NCBI RefSeq assembly: GCF_013141715.1
Contig: NZ_WHOA01000030.1
Coordinates: 1-64,000, forward strand
DNA length: 64,000 bases
Direction: 5' to 3'
Source: Paenibacillus phytorum
Lineage (GTDB): Bacteria > Bacillota > Bacilli > Paenibacillales > NBRC-103111
In this document: positions 7,808-17,352 of the stretch, piece by piece
How the letters are laid out: the number at the start of each line of letters is the position of its first letter
How positions within the stretch are numbered: position 1 is the first letter of the stretch
Notes under the pieces: model-generated
What the model was told of the DNA's origin: nothing
Databases searched by the model: none
What the model saw: only the letters and a program-made list of their open reading frames with translations
Made by a program: the position numbers and the translations under genes

Positions 7808-9415
7808 ATGCAAATGATCATAGTAGACGATGAAGCTCACTGGGTAGACAACCTATCCATGCACAAACCTTGGCATACACTCGGCATTGAACAGGTTCAT
7901 AAAGCTTATTCTGCGCATGAGGCGCTTCAAATTCTCGAGACGCATCCTATCGATATTGTCATATCAGATGTTCTCATGCCCGAAATGACCGGCATAGAGC
8001 TGATAGAGCGAATCCGTATGTTTGATAAAAAAATAAAATGCATTATTTTATCCGGTCATTCCGACTTTGAGTTTACGAAAGAGGCCGTCCGGCACCAGGC
8101 AGTGGACTACCTGCTTAAACCGCCGACCGACAACGAATTGTTTGACGCAGTCAAGGCTGCGATTGATCAATTGAATGCGGAATGGGAAAGCATCAGCTCC
8201 TATGAGCGCACCCAGTACACTCTTCGTGAAAACTTGCCGCTTCTTCGTGGCCAATTGCTTCTTGACGCCTTCCGGGGTCATCGCATGTCCGCCGACGAAT
8301 GGAGTCGGAAGCTGGAGAATTACGGGTTACCGTTCCGTTATGGTGACTGTGCCCTCCTACTCGTCCGAATGGAGGAAGAATTCGGGCAATATAAAAACAA
8401 TGGGCAGCAGTTGATGGAATATGCGATCATCAATATGGCCGAAGAGATTATTGGAGAATTTACCGAGGTCTGGGGTGTTAAGGAGGAGCATGGGTATCTT
8501 GCCTTTCTGCTTCAGCTCAAGGAAGATCATTCTGACGTTGGGAAAGAAACTATTTTAGAAAAGCTTGCCATGCAGCTTCAGTATAAAGTGAAACAGTTCT
8601 TGAAAGGATCTCTGTCCATTGTGATTACGGAGTGGTTCCAATTTCCGGACCAGTTATCGGACTATTATAAGCAGGCTTCGGCCTATTTCCGGCAAATTGT
8701 AGGAGATGAACGGGAGTTCGTCATGCGGGTTGGTGATTTCGAGCAAAACGTTTCGAAGGGAACCTTGGACGCTATCCATATGCCTCCAACATTGATTAAC
8801 CTGCTCGAGGTTGGGCGTTGGGATGCGGCGGAGGATAAACTAGGGACCGTGTTCGCGGAACTTGATGAGAGATGGTCCGAATCCTGGGAGCACTGCATGG
8901 AGGCTGGATTTTCAATCGCTTCTTCCTTCACGCATATAGCGCATCGGAATGGCTACACGTTGGCCAATTTAATTGGACCAGAGATTGATCCCTTGCAGAG
9001 CGGAGAGGCCTTCTCCTCCATTAGCAAGCTTAGAAAGTGGTCTCTGGGCGTACTTGGCAAGCTAAAAGAGAATGCATCGAATGAAATCAAAGATATACGA
9101 TCCCTGTATGTGAAGAAAGTCCAGGATTTTGCGGAGAAAAACCTTCATCTTGATGTATCGCTGCGTGCGCTTGCAGACCATGTTAATTTGCATCCGACAC
9201 ATTTATCCAAAATTTATAAGATTGAAACCGGTGAAGGAATAAGCGATTACATGTCCTCTCTCCGAATGGAGCGTGCTTGTCATTTGCTAAGGACAACCGA
9301 CAAAAAGGTGTATCAAATCAGCATGGAAGTCGGCTATTTGGATCCAGCTTACTTTATAAAAGTGTTTAAACGTCAGTTCGGTGTAACGCCGCAAGAATTT
9401 AGAGACGGCATATAA
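7808..9415 (+). CDS. YesN-like response regulator with AraC DNA-binding domain, module 1
   Basis: The protein has 535 aa. The receiver domain (1-120) has the acidic pair D7/D8, phosphoacceptor D54 in VISDVLMPEM and K103 region LLKPP. A long linker region of about 300 residues (YesN type) follows, and the C-terminal 100 residues form two AraC helix-turn-helices (ALADHVNLHPTHLSKIYK and KVYQISMEVGYLDPAYFIKVFKRQFGVTPQEFR). It pairs with the kinase at 5992 and probably controls the divergent permease genes and the binding-protein gene that begins 107 bases downstream. Confidence 0.92.
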   Translation: MQMIIVDDEAHWVDNLSMHKPWHTLGIEQVHKAYSAHEALQILETHPIDIVISDVLMPEMTGIELIERIRMFDKKIKCIILSGHSDFEFTKEAVRHQAVDYLLKPPTDNELFDAVKAAIDQLNAEWESISSYERTQYTLRENLPLLRGQLLLDAFRGHRMSADEWSRKLENYGLPFRYGDCALLLVRMEEEFGQYKNNGQQLMEYAIINMAEEIIGEFTEVWGVKEEHGYLAFLLQLKEDHSDVGKETILEKLAMQLQYKVKQFLKGSLSIVITEWFQFPDQLSDYYKQASAYFRQIVGDEREFVMRVGDFEQNVSKGTLDAIHMPPTLINLLEVGRWDAAEDKLGTVFAELDERWSESWEHCMEAGFSIASSFTHIAHRNGYTLANLIGPEIDPLQSGEAFSSISKLRKWSLGVLGKLKENASNEIKDIRSLYVKKVQDFAEKNLHLDVSLRALADHVNLHPTHLSKIYKIETGEGISDYMSSLRMERACHLLRTTDKKVYQISMEVGYLDPAYFIKVFKRQFGVTPQEFRDGI

Positions 9416-9522
9416 TTGCCTAACAAAGTCTTACGGAAACTAAAATAATCCTATAGATACCTTCCCCAATAAGTTGGTAGAGTTAGCATGTAGTAATCTT
9501 ACATCGTAGGGGGAAAACAAAA

Positions 9523-11205
9523 ATGAGTACATTCAAAAAATCATGGCTGCTGCTCGTGGCCACTTCACTCATCGTAGTCTCGGCTTGTAGTTCAAAGACC
9601 GGTGAGACTGGAAAACCAGACACTACCGGTTCGAAAGACGTTGCTGCATCCGATGCTGGATTCACCAAAGGCAAATACGACCCGCCAATTGAGATTAGCA
9701 CCGTCGTCATGTTTACCCCGCCAAAGAAGTACGTCAAAGGCGACACCAAAGAAAACAATGTCCACGATCGTTGGATGCTGGAGACGCTAGGTATTAAGCA
9801 CAAAGATACCTGGTACCCTGCCGGCGGGGATCAATATAAGCAAAAACTTCAGCTTGCTATTGCTTCCGGCGAGAAACTGCCAGATTTCGTATTCGTACCA
9901 ACTGACCCCGTACTAACCAACCAATTGATCGATTCCGGCCAGTTTGTTGCCATTGATACGTTGTTTGATAAGTACGCAAACAAAACTTGGAAAGACCATG
10001 CCGCTCAACATCCAGAACTATGGTATCCTTTCACGCGAAATGGCAAGAAGTACAACCTGCCAATTCTGGAATATACCGACAATGACGATACGATGTTATG
10101 GCTCCGGGAAGATTGGATGGAGAAGCTGAATCTTACGGCTCCTAAGACGATCGCAGATTTAGAGAACGTGATGGATAAATTCAAGAATCAGAACCCGGAC
10201 GGGCTTTCTCCGAAGGACGTCTATCCGCTCGCGATTTCCTTGAAAAACAATACGAACACATGGATGGGCGGACTTGATTGGCTGTTCGGGGCATATGGAT
10301 CCGTTGAGGAGCAATGGAATAAAGATGCGAATGGCAAGCTTGAGTATGGTTCTATCAATCCGGGGGCCAAGAAAGCGCTAGCGAAGCTTCAAGAATGGAT
10401 GAACAAAGGCTATATTCATCCTGATGCCGCTTTGTGGGATGAAGGTAAATCTGCCGAGATCTGGACAAAAGGAAATGCAGGCGTATTGCCTGGAGCAAAC
10501 TGGGTTCCTGACTGGCCAGCTCCAGATTTGATCAAGAACGTAAAAAATTCGAAATATAAAGCCTATCCGGTTCCTGCGGGTCCCGATGGACTGGCAGGCA
10601 CGAAATGGCAGAACTCTGGCGTGAACAGCAGCTTCATGATTAATAAAGATGCTAAGCATCCAGAAGCAATCTTCCTGTATTACAACTACATGCTTGATAA
10701 CTTGGCCAACCCTCCAATCGGCAGCAAATTCGAAAACGGATTTGCCCAAGGCTATGATTGGGACATCGTGGATGGAAAACCAACCAGTGATAAAGACAAA
10801 ATCAAGGACTTCAGCAATGACTTCACATTCATAACTGGACCAGCGCGGATTCCGGACCTGTATATGAAGACGCTTGTTAAGCTTGCAGACGGCAAAAAGC
10901 CGGAAACTCCTTATGAGAAACAAATCGCGGATTTCCGCAAACCTGAAAACTGGTATGCTGCGAAAGTCGTCATGTCACAAATGGACATTCGCAAACAAAA
11001 CTATTTCACCGGTGCGGCTACGCCGACCATGATTTCGAAATGGAACCTTCTGCGTCAGTCTGAAATGGAAACATTCAACAAAATCATCTATGGCAAATTG
11101 CCAGTCAATGCCTTTGATGAATTCGTCGCCAGCTGGAAAGCTAATGGCGGTGATCAGACAACGAAAGAAGTCAACGAGTGGTTCACGTCAGTAACCAAAA
11201 AATAA
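9523..11205 (+). CDS. lipoprotein extracellular solute-binding protein, module 1
   Basis: This 560-aa lipoprotein has a signal peptide ending in the lipobox VVSAC (Cys22) and a Ser/Gly/Thr-rich tether. It then has a large family-1 solute-binding fold of the LplA/YtcQ type (WYPAGGDQYKQKLQLAIASGEKLPD, LWLREDWMEKLNL, KNQNPDGLSPKDVYPL). It captures the sugar outside the membrane and hands it to the two permeases encoded at 3970-5845. Ribosome binding site TAGGGGGAAAAC, start ATG. It may be cotranscribed with the kinase and regulator genes. The strong terminator at 11228 follows. The separation of the binding protein from its permeases on opposite strands is unusual, since module 2 keeps all parts in one operon. 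Confidence 0.9.
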   Translation: MSTFKKSWLLLVATSLIVVSACSSKTGETGKPDTTGSKDVAASDAGFTKGKYDPPIEISTVVMFTPPKKYVKGDTKENNVHDRWMLETLGIKHKDTWYPAGGDQYKQKLQLAIASGEKLPDFVFVPTDPVLTNQLIDSGQFVAIDTLFDKYANKTWKDHAAQHPELWYPFTRNGKKYNLPILEYTDNDDTMLWLREDWMEKLNLTAPKTIADLENVMDKFKNQNPDGLSPKDVYPLAISLKNNTNTWMGGLDWLFGAYGSVEEQWNKDANGKLEYGSINPGAKKALAKLQEWMNKGYIHPDAALWDEGKSAEIWTKGNAGVLPGANWVPDWPAPDLIKNVKNSKYKAYPVPAGPDGLAGTKWQNSGVNSSFMINKDAKHPEAIFLYYNYMLDNLANPPIGSKFENGFAQGYDWDIVDGKPTSDKDKIKDFSNDFTFITGPARIPDLYMKTLVKLADGKKPETPYEKQIADFRKPENWYAAKVVMSQMDIRKQNYFTGAATPTMISKWNLLRQSEMETFNKIIYGKLPVNAFDEFVASWKANGGDQTTKEVNEWFTSVTKK

Positions 11206-11227
11206 ATTAAGAAAACTACGATTTCAA

Positions 11228-11252
11228 AAACGGGCGAAAGCCCGTTTTTTTT
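11228..11252. terminator. bidirectional terminator between the two import modules
   Basis: AACGGGC-GAAA-GCCCGTT is a perfect stem with a GNRA-type loop, followed by T8 on the plus strand and preceded by A run giving T5 on the minus strand. It separates the convergent ends of module 1 and module 2. Confidence 0.92.
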
Positions 11253-11348
11253 ACGTCCAATTTGAGCAATGTAAGAATGAATTCTACAGAATTAAACATA
11301 AAACCCGCTTCCACTGTGACTGGCGATCATTTCAAGACGGTCTCCTAA

Positions 11349-12947
11349 CTATTGGTTTTTTTTATATTCCGTCGGCGTAAACCCGGTATAAGCTTTGAAC
11401 AGCTTGCAAAAATAACGATAATTGTCTACGCCGACATCCTCCGCCACCTCATATATTTTCATCGTTGTCTGCGTCAGCAGTTCTTCAGCCTTCTTCATTC
11501 GGTACCGGTTTAAATAATCGGTAAAATGCTCACCCGTTTCTTGCTTGAACAATTGCCCCGCATAAGAAGGATGAAGCTGTACGAGCTCCGCAAGATCGGA
11601 AATCTGAATATCCTCTGCATATCTTTCGTGAATAAGGCGGCACATGCTTTGAACTTCCTTGCGGTAGGACATCCTCATATGCTCCCCGAATACCCGCTCC
11701 AGCTCGCTAACCGTTTGCTCCCACCAGCTGCCGAATTCATCCCAGGTCTCGACCGATGCAAGATCGGCCATTCGTTCCATTACGGAAACTGGAATTTCCG
11801 AAAAAGCCGGATCGAGCAGCTTGTGCGAGACATGTATCAGCTCCGCAGGACGTAAGGGCGGAACTCTCTCTTGCAGCAGTGGCGTAATCGCCTCGCGGAA
11901 CGAGAAGGCCGAACGCTGCTGCATTGCCTTTCGTACCGCTGCAGCCCATTCCCGATACTGCGAGGGGGGAATCACCTCGAACCGCTCAGGCGCCGCGTCG
12001 GAAATCATCGGCGTTGGATCATAGAAGAAAGCGTCCAAACCATCCGCTCCCGAGCGGACCAACTCCGCCCAAGCCACTTCGCCTGTCTGCCTAAGCAGGA
12101 CATGCGCATGCCCCCGAACGCCAGTTACCGCTCGCACATCATCCAGAGCAGCCCCTGCTTCCGAGCGAAGAAAGCTGAGCCTAGCGGCAGCGCTATGGAT
12201 ATTCGGCAAGCGCATAAACACAAACAGCCTGTCGCTTCTCCAAGGCATAGTGACAGCGACGACCTTGCCATCACCCACGTTATCTCCGTACCGACGCTCG
12301 ATAACTTGTCCGGCTTCCGCCTGCAGACGTACCGCCTGCTCGCCCTGCTGACTCGCGATTCCGAACAACTCGCGCCCGCTCCAACCGACGGACAGTAAAG
12401 CGACGAAGCCCAACTGCCTTTCGATTGTGCCAAGTCCCGGCGGCAGTGGGTGGGCATCCAAGGAAGCCGGAGCAGATAGCATCCGCTCCAGCCAGTGTCG
12501 TCTTTCTTGCCAGTCGCTTTGCCGCTGCTGAAGCCCTTGAAGCTGCAGCCGATGCGCCACATCCATGTCACGGTAGATCTCTTCGGCGACCTTGCGACAA
12601 GCCGTCAGAAGCTGATCAGCCTCCTGCACCTGTTTGATCATGTAGCCTGACACACCAATCGATATGGCGCGCTTGGCAAAATCGAATTCCCCATAGGTGG
12701 TCAAGATCATGATATGGACCTGCGGATATCTCTCTCGTACATAGCCGGCTAACTCTAGTCCGTCCATATCAGGCATCATGATGTCGGTTAGCAGTAGGTG
12801 GGGAATTTCCTGCTCCATGATGCGGATCGCTTCCTTCGCACTGGAGGCTGGTCCGATCAGCGTAAAACCAGCAGAAGCCCAGTCAATCCGCTGCGAATAA
12901 TGCTCCCTTACCCACTGCTCGTCGTCCACCAGCAACAGCCTCAGCAT
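11349..12947 (-). CDS. YesN-like response regulator with AraC DNA-binding domain, module 2
   Basis: The protein has 532 aa when started at ATG 12947, which has a GGGGGAG site six bases upstream; a GTG at 12965 in the same frame is less likely. The receiver domain has the D8/D9 pair, D55 in LLTDIMMPDMDG and a conserved Lys in SGYMIKQVQ. The C-terminus is an AraC domain (LAELVQLHPSYAGQLFKQ, KIYEVAEDVGVDNYRYFCKLFKAYTGFTPTEYK). It is the last gene of the module 2 operon and overlaps the 3' end of the kinase gene by 65 bases. It presumably activates the upstream permease promoter. To the eye this operon is richer in G and C than module 1. Confidence 0.9.
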   Translation of the reverse strand: MLRLLLVDDEQWVREHYSQRIDWASAGFTLIGPASSAKEAIRIMEQEIPHLLLTDIMMPDMDGLELAGYVRERYPQVHIMILTTYGEFDFAKRAISIGVSGYMIKQVQEADQLLTACRKVAEEIYRDMDVAHRLQLQGLQQRQSDWQERRHWLERMLSAPASLDAHPLPPGLGTIERQLGFVALLSVGWSGRELFGIASQQGEQAVRLQAEAGQVIERRYGDNVGDGKVVAVTMPWRSDRLFVFMRLPNIHSAAARLSFLRSEAGAALDDVRAVTGVRGHAHVLLRQTGEVAWAELVRSGADGLDAFFYDPTPMISDAAPERFEVIPPSQYREWAAAVRKAMQQRSAFSFREAITPLLQERVPPLRPAELIHVSHKLLDPAFSEIPVSVMERMADLASVETWDEFGSWWEQTVSELERVFGEHMRMSYRKEVQSMCRLIHERYAEDIQISDLAELVQLHPSYAGQLFKQETGEHFTDYLNRYRMKKAEELLTQTTMKIYEVAEDVGVDNYRYFCKLFKAYTGFTPTEYKKNQ

Positions 12948-14709
12948 GCTTCTCTCCCCCTTCACCCTTTATCCGGAACGCTTCAGGACCATCCGGCTCG
13001 GGCAGCCTGACGCAAACGAGCAACCCCTCCTCCGCTTCTTTGGGAAAGCTTAGACCGTACGACTCGCCGAAATGAAGCCGAATTCGCTCGTGTATGTTGC
13101 GCAAGCCCAAATTGTTCAGTCCTTTATGACGTCCCAATGAAGTAACACCGGCGAGAAGGCATTTAAGCTTGGAAGGCTCGATGCCAGGGCCTGTATCCGA
13201 AACTTCGAGCATTGTTGCTCCTTCACCAAACGCCATACCTGCCACGATAATATGATTCGTTTCACCTGTTCCCAGTCCGTAGAAAATGCTATTCTCGACG
13301 AGCGTAATCAGCGTGAGCTTAGGTATCGGGGCGATGAGCGACTCGTCGCGTACAACGAGATCGAGCCGGAAAACGTCCCCGTACCGCAACTTCATGAGTA
13401 CATCGTATTGCTCCAGCTGATGCAATTCCTCCTCCACCGTTACGATATCCCCCTTCTTGTCCGTCGAATACTGCAGCAAGCCAGTCAGGGCGCAAAGCAT
13501 TTCTGCCATCTCAGCCGCACGTCCCGCCTGATCCAAACAATAAATCGCGCTTAGCGTATTATGAAGGAAATGCGGGTGAATTTGCGATTGTAGAGCTTTC
13601 AATTCGAGCTGCCGCTTCTTCTCCTCCACCAGCCGTAAATCATCAAACAACGTCTGAATACTGTCCATCATCCGATTGAACGCATCGGCGATGTAGGCGA
13701 ACTCATCGTTGCGCTTGAACGATACCCTCGCGTCCAGCGCCCCTCGTGCCCCCGCCTTCATTTGCTGAGTAATTGCGCCAACTGGCACCTGGATGTACCT
13801 AGCGATCCACATGGACAGGAAAGCCGCAAGGATAACCGCAACTAGAAGCACCACCACCATCTGCTGCTCCAGTAAGGCTAGCAACGGATACGCTTCAGAT
13901 TCCTTGACGATCGAGAAAACAACCCAATTCCAGCGATTCTGATCGCTCCTTAGCACTTTATATGCAGAGGTTTCCGTGTGGACCCTATCGTAAGAGGTTT
14001 GACTGGCAGCGGTAAGAGATTGCAGTTGACTGACAATAGATTCATATTCCTTTATTGCGGCAAGAGATGTTAACGGCATATTAAAGGCGATAGGCTGACC
14101 GGGGCCGGTAAACAGAAATACAGCCTTTTCCTTGTTTTGTACCACCGAAGGACCCGTCAATGAGGACAAATTCAAATCGAACACGATAATCCGCTTCGCA
14201 TCGATCCGTTTGGCAACCGATAGCGACTGCCTTCCCCCCGATTGATAAGGTGGACTCCACCAAACACCACTGTCACCGGACATTTGACGCACAATATCAG
14301 CAACCTGCTTTTCCGTGACAAAAAATTGATACGAAAAAGGAGAGCTGCTTGAAATCGCCTCTCCCTCAATCAAAAAAATAGCTTCGAATTCCTCCGAGTG
14401 CTGGGTCATCATGGTTTCCAGCAACCTGTCTATATCCTCTTTCCCGAGACTATCGTTAATAACTGGATTGGACAAAAGCAGCAGTAGGCCTAGAATATTG
14501 TTCATGAACGTTTTCAAATAATTTTCCACCTGTACGACTGAATCCTGAAGCACGGCCTCGTTGTTTTGTTTGATCGGATTGAACAGCCGTTGATAGCCGA
14601 ACAACCCGATCACGAAAAACAGCCCCACCACCGATAGAAAGACAAGTACGAAAAGCTTTGTGCTAATCCCCGTATATTTTCCGTTCCTTAACCTACGCAA
14701 TAGCCACAT
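12883..14709 (-). CDS. YesM-like sensor histidine kinase, module 2
   Basis: This 608-aa membrane kinase has a first transmembrane helix at about 18-40, an extracellular sensor at about 42-280, a second helix at about 284-304, and HAMP at about 305-358. The phosphoacceptor motif is LQSQIHPHFLHNTL (His380), and the HATPase domain has VENSIFYGLG and DTGPGIE. The conserved fold ends near VCVRLPEPDG. The last 30 or so residues (Gly/Glu/Ala/Arg-rich) are encoded where the frame runs on into the regulator gene, so they are probably an unselected tail. It follows the binding-protein gene after 34 bases and belongs to the five-gene minus-strand operon. Confidence 0.9.
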   Translation of the reverse strand: MWLLRRLRNGKYTGISTKLFVLVFLSVVGLFFVIGLFGYQRLFNPIKQNNEAVLQDSVVQVENYLKTFMNNILGLLLLLSNPVINDSLGKEDIDRLLETMMTQHSEEFEAIFLIEGEAISSSSPFSYQFFVTEKQVADIVRQMSGDSGVWWSPPYQSGGRQSLSVAKRIDAKRIIVFDLNLSSLTGPSVVQNKEKAVFLFTGPGQPIAFNMPLTSLAAIKEYESIVSQLQSLTAASQTSYDRVHTETSAYKVLRSDQNRWNWVVFSIVKESEAYPLLALLEQQMVVVLLVAVILAAFLSMWIARYIQVPVGAITQQMKAGARGALDARVSFKRNDEFAYIADAFNRMMDSIQTLFDDLRLVEEKKRQLELKALQSQIHPHFLHNTLSAIYCLDQAGRAAEMAEMLCALTGLLQYSTDKKGDIVTVEEELHQLEQYDVLMKLRYGDVFRLDLVVRDESLIAPIPKLTLITLVENSIFYGLGTGETNHIIVAGMAFGEGATMLEVSDTGPGIEPSKLKCLLAGVTSLGRHKGLNNLGLRNIHERIRLHFGESYGLSFPKEAEEGLLVCVRLPEPDGPEAFRIKGEGGEKHAEAVAGGRRAVGKGALFAAD

Positions 14710-14743
14710 TGCTAAACAGTCCCTTCCAATGTCAAACGGCGTG

Positions 14744-16372
14744 TCAGTTATCGCTCATAAATTTGATCGATTTGCCGGATGCCTGTGTCACTTGCTCGGC
14801 GTAATAACCGAAGATGTTTTTGCCGCCGTATTTGTTCATCAGCTCAGCCCGGTATTGTGGCCAATTGGAAGCATCTTTTTCCTTAAATAAAATCTGGATA
14901 TGATACTCGCTCATTTTTTTACGGAGTGTCGCCAAATCCATACCTTCCTTGACCGTCAGGCTGGTTCCAACCGATGGCAGCAGCTTGTATGTTTTCAGCT
15001 TCTCGGAAATCGCTTTATCCCTTTCCGTGATGCTTTTGTCGATAATCTCAAGGCCGAATTTATCGGTCTGACCTTGCACAAAATTTGCAAACCAATTATA
15101 GATACTGAGGAAATTCCCGTTATCAAGAACATCTCTCTTGTAAGCATCTTCGATCCGTTCGATTTGCTTTCCATTACGTTTGTAGTGAACGCCTTCTATA
15201 CCATATTGAGTTAGCAAGTACCCATCTTCGCTAGCCAGCCAATCCAAAATCTCGATCGATCGCTTCGCCTTCTCCTCCGATGTTTTGGAGCTAATCAGGA
15301 ACGGGTTGCTTGGAAGCAGCTCGACCCATGTTCCTGTCTTGTCTCCGATATGGAACGGCTGCCAATCGACGTTGGCCACGCCGGTTACCGCCTTCGTTTT
15401 CACCTGTAAGCCGTTTGCATTATTGTCATAGGCGTCGTTGCCCCCTGCGGAAAGCACGATGCCGACTTTGCCCTGCGTTGCTTTTTCGATGTGTTGTCCG
15501 CTTTTATTTAACAGCCAGTCGGGATCGACCACATTCATTGCTAGCAATTTGCGGACGTCATCCAGCACTTTTTGCATCCGGATATCGGTACGGACATCGA
15601 CAAACTGATCGTTTTCGAGCACAAAATCGCCTACAAGTCCGTTCTTAATGAATTCCGGGAAATCGAAGGGCAATGTTGTGCCGTTACCGCTTGTCGAAAA
15701 GCCAAATGTATCGTTCTTGCCATTGCCGTCCGGATCTTTTTCAGTGAATGCTTTCATGACGGTAACCATCTCATCGTACGTTTCCGGCATCTTCATGCCC
15801 AGCTTATCAAGCCAATCCTTACGGACGTAATACGAGCGAGACACCTTCTTCGTATACGGAACTGGAGCGCGCTTGAAAACGTTTTGCACCTGGTATTGCT
15901 TGAGATCGGTCGGCGTAATCCAATATTTGAAGTAGTTAGGCATAGCTTCAGGGGTGACGAGATTCGTCATTTCTCGTGCTATGCCGTCCTTTATGTACTT
16001 GACCGACTCCAGTCCGTCCATATAAAACAGATCCGGGATGTCACCGGATGCGATCATCGTATTGATTTTGCTGAGATAGTCAGGCCCCGACGCCATATAC
16101 AAAAGCTTCAAATCGACGTTGAATTTTTCAGCGATTGCTTTTTTAACGGAATCTTTGTCCGCTGCTGGCAATTGCGAACTGTTCGCCGCGTTGACAAACC
16201 AAGTGAGAGCCAGCTTTTCTTTCTTCACCGAGGCAGCAGGCGACTCTCCTGCTTCCGCTGAAACGGAGGGAGAGGCATTCGTTCCACCGTCCGATTTACT
16301 GCTGCACGCTGCTGCGATGAGTGCCGTTGCCAGTAAAACTGCCGTTATTGTCGTTGTCTTTTTCATACGCAT
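14744..16372 (-). CDS. lipoprotein extracellular solute-binding protein, module 2
   Basis: This 542-aa lipoprotein has a signal peptide with lipobox IAAAC (Cys23), followed by a Ser/Gly/Ala-rich tether and a family-1 solute-binding fold of the LplA type (SGPDYLSKINTMIASGDIPDLFYMDG, SYYVRKDWLDKLGMKMPETYDEM). AGGAGG lies five bases before the first ATG; a second ATG two codons later is an alternative. It works with the permeases encoded immediately upstream. It is only distantly similar to the module 1 binding protein, so the two modules probably take different sugars. Confidence 0.9.
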   Translation of the reverse strand: MRMKKTTTITAVLLATALIAAACSSKSDGGTNASPSVSAEAGESPAASVKKEKLALTWFVNAANSSQLPAADKDSVKKAIAEKFNVDLKLLYMASGPDYLSKINTMIASGDIPDLFYMDGLESVKYIKDGIAREMTNLVTPEAMPNYFKYWITPTDLKQYQVQNVFKRAPVPYTKKVSRSYYVRKDWLDKLGMKMPETYDEMVTVMKAFTEKDPDGNGKNDTFGFSTSGNGTTLPFDFPEFIKNGLVGDFVLENDQFVDVRTDIRMQKVLDDVRKLLAMNVVDPDWLLNKSGQHIEKATQGKVGIVLSAGGNDAYDNNANGLQVKTKAVTGVANVDWQPFHIGDKTGTWVELLPSNPFLISSKTSEEKAKRSIEILDWLASEDGYLLTQYGIEGVHYKRNGKQIERIEDAYKRDVLDNGNFLSIYNWFANFVQGQTDKFGLEIIDKSITERDKAISEKLKTYKLLPSVGTSLTVKEGMDLATLRKKMSEYHIQILFKEKDASNWPQYRAELMNKYGGKNIFGYYAEQVTQASGKSIKFMSDN

Positions 16373-16446
16373 ATAGACCTCCTAATGCTTTTTTATGTAT
16401 TCCCTTCGTTTGCTTCTTAAGGACGCAATCCGGTAAGGATGACATG

Positions 16447-17337
16447 TCATCCTTTGATCGAACCAATCAGCATGCCCTTCATGAAATATTTTTGCAGAAA
16501 CGGATACAGGACCAGTACCGGTACGATAGCAATGACGACGACTGCCATTTTGACGGTTTCTGGAGGAAGTGATTGCAACTCCGATTGCGGCACAGACAGC
16601 TCTTGACTGACACTTGGCGCTATGATCATGTTGCGCAGCACGACTTGAAGAGGGTACAGCTCGCGCTCATGCAAATACATGATGCCGGCGAAATAGGTAT
16701 TCCAATGCCCGACTGCGAAAAAAAGCATGAGCGTCGTCGCGAGAATCGGCAGCGAGAGCGGCAGTACAATGCGAAGCAGCGTTGCCAAATCTCCGGCGCC
16801 GTCCACCTTCGCCGCCTCCTCTACCTCGTGCGGTAGTCCCTCGAAATATGTCTTCATGATCAGCAGATTGAATGACGAAATCATTCCGGGAATGACAAGT
16901 GCCCACAAGGTATTCATCATTCCGAGCGCTTTGACGATCATATAAACGGGGATAAGACCTCCTGAGAACAGCATCGTAAAGATGATAGCAAGCAGCATGG
17001 CGTTCCTGCCCGGCAAAAACTTTTTGGACAATGGGTAAGCAAGCGCTGTTGTGGCGATCAAATTGAGCATGGTGCCGGCTACGGTAATAAATATGGTCAC
17101 CTGCAGTGCCTTTGGCACAACATTGCTGCCCAGCACAGTCCGGAATGCATCGAGTGTGAAAACACTGGGGAAAAGCACGAATCCACCACTGCGCAGCACC
17201 TCCGTATAGGGCGTAACGGACACGATGAAAACATAGTAAAGCGGGAAAAGAGTCGCTAGACAGAACAAGCCTAGCCCTGCGTACAAAACGACATCGAATA
17301 TCCTGTCGGATGAGCTCTTCTTTAATACAATCGACAT
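16447..17337 (-). CDS. carbohydrate ABC transporter permease (LplC/YtcP-like), module 2
   Basis: This 296-aa permease has six transmembrane helices, the ATPase contact motif EEAAKVDGA at 173-181 and the family C-terminus KYFMKGMLIGSIKG. It lies 15 bases after the first permease gene and 74 bases before the binding-protein gene, in the order permease-permease-binding protein-kinase-regulator. Again no ATPase is encoded in the window for it. Confidence 0.9.
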   Translation of the reverse strand: MSIVLKKSSSDRIFDVVLYAGLGLFCLATLFPLYYVFIVSVTPYTEVLRSGGFVLFPSVFTLDAFRTVLGSNVVPKALQVTIFITVAGTMLNLIATTALAYPLSKKFLPGRNAMLLAIIFTMLFSGGLIPVYMIVKALGMMNTLWALVIPGMISSFNLLIMKTYFEGLPHEVEEAAKVDGAGDLATLLRIVLPLSLPILATTLMLFFAVGHWNTYFAGIMYLHERELYPLQVVLRNMIIAPSVSQELSVPQSELQSLPPETVKMAVVVIAIVPVLVLYPFLQKYFMKGMLIGSIKG

Positions 17338-17352
17338 GTCAGCATCCTCCTG

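Noticed and set aside
11871..12398. 175-aa plus-strand frame within the module 2 regulator
   Set aside because: Antisense frame over the response regulator gene; no start signals or recognisable domain.
15572..16261. 229-aa plus-strand frame within the module 2 binding-protein gene
   Set aside because: Antisense shadow of a clear lipoprotein gene with lipobox and full-length fold.
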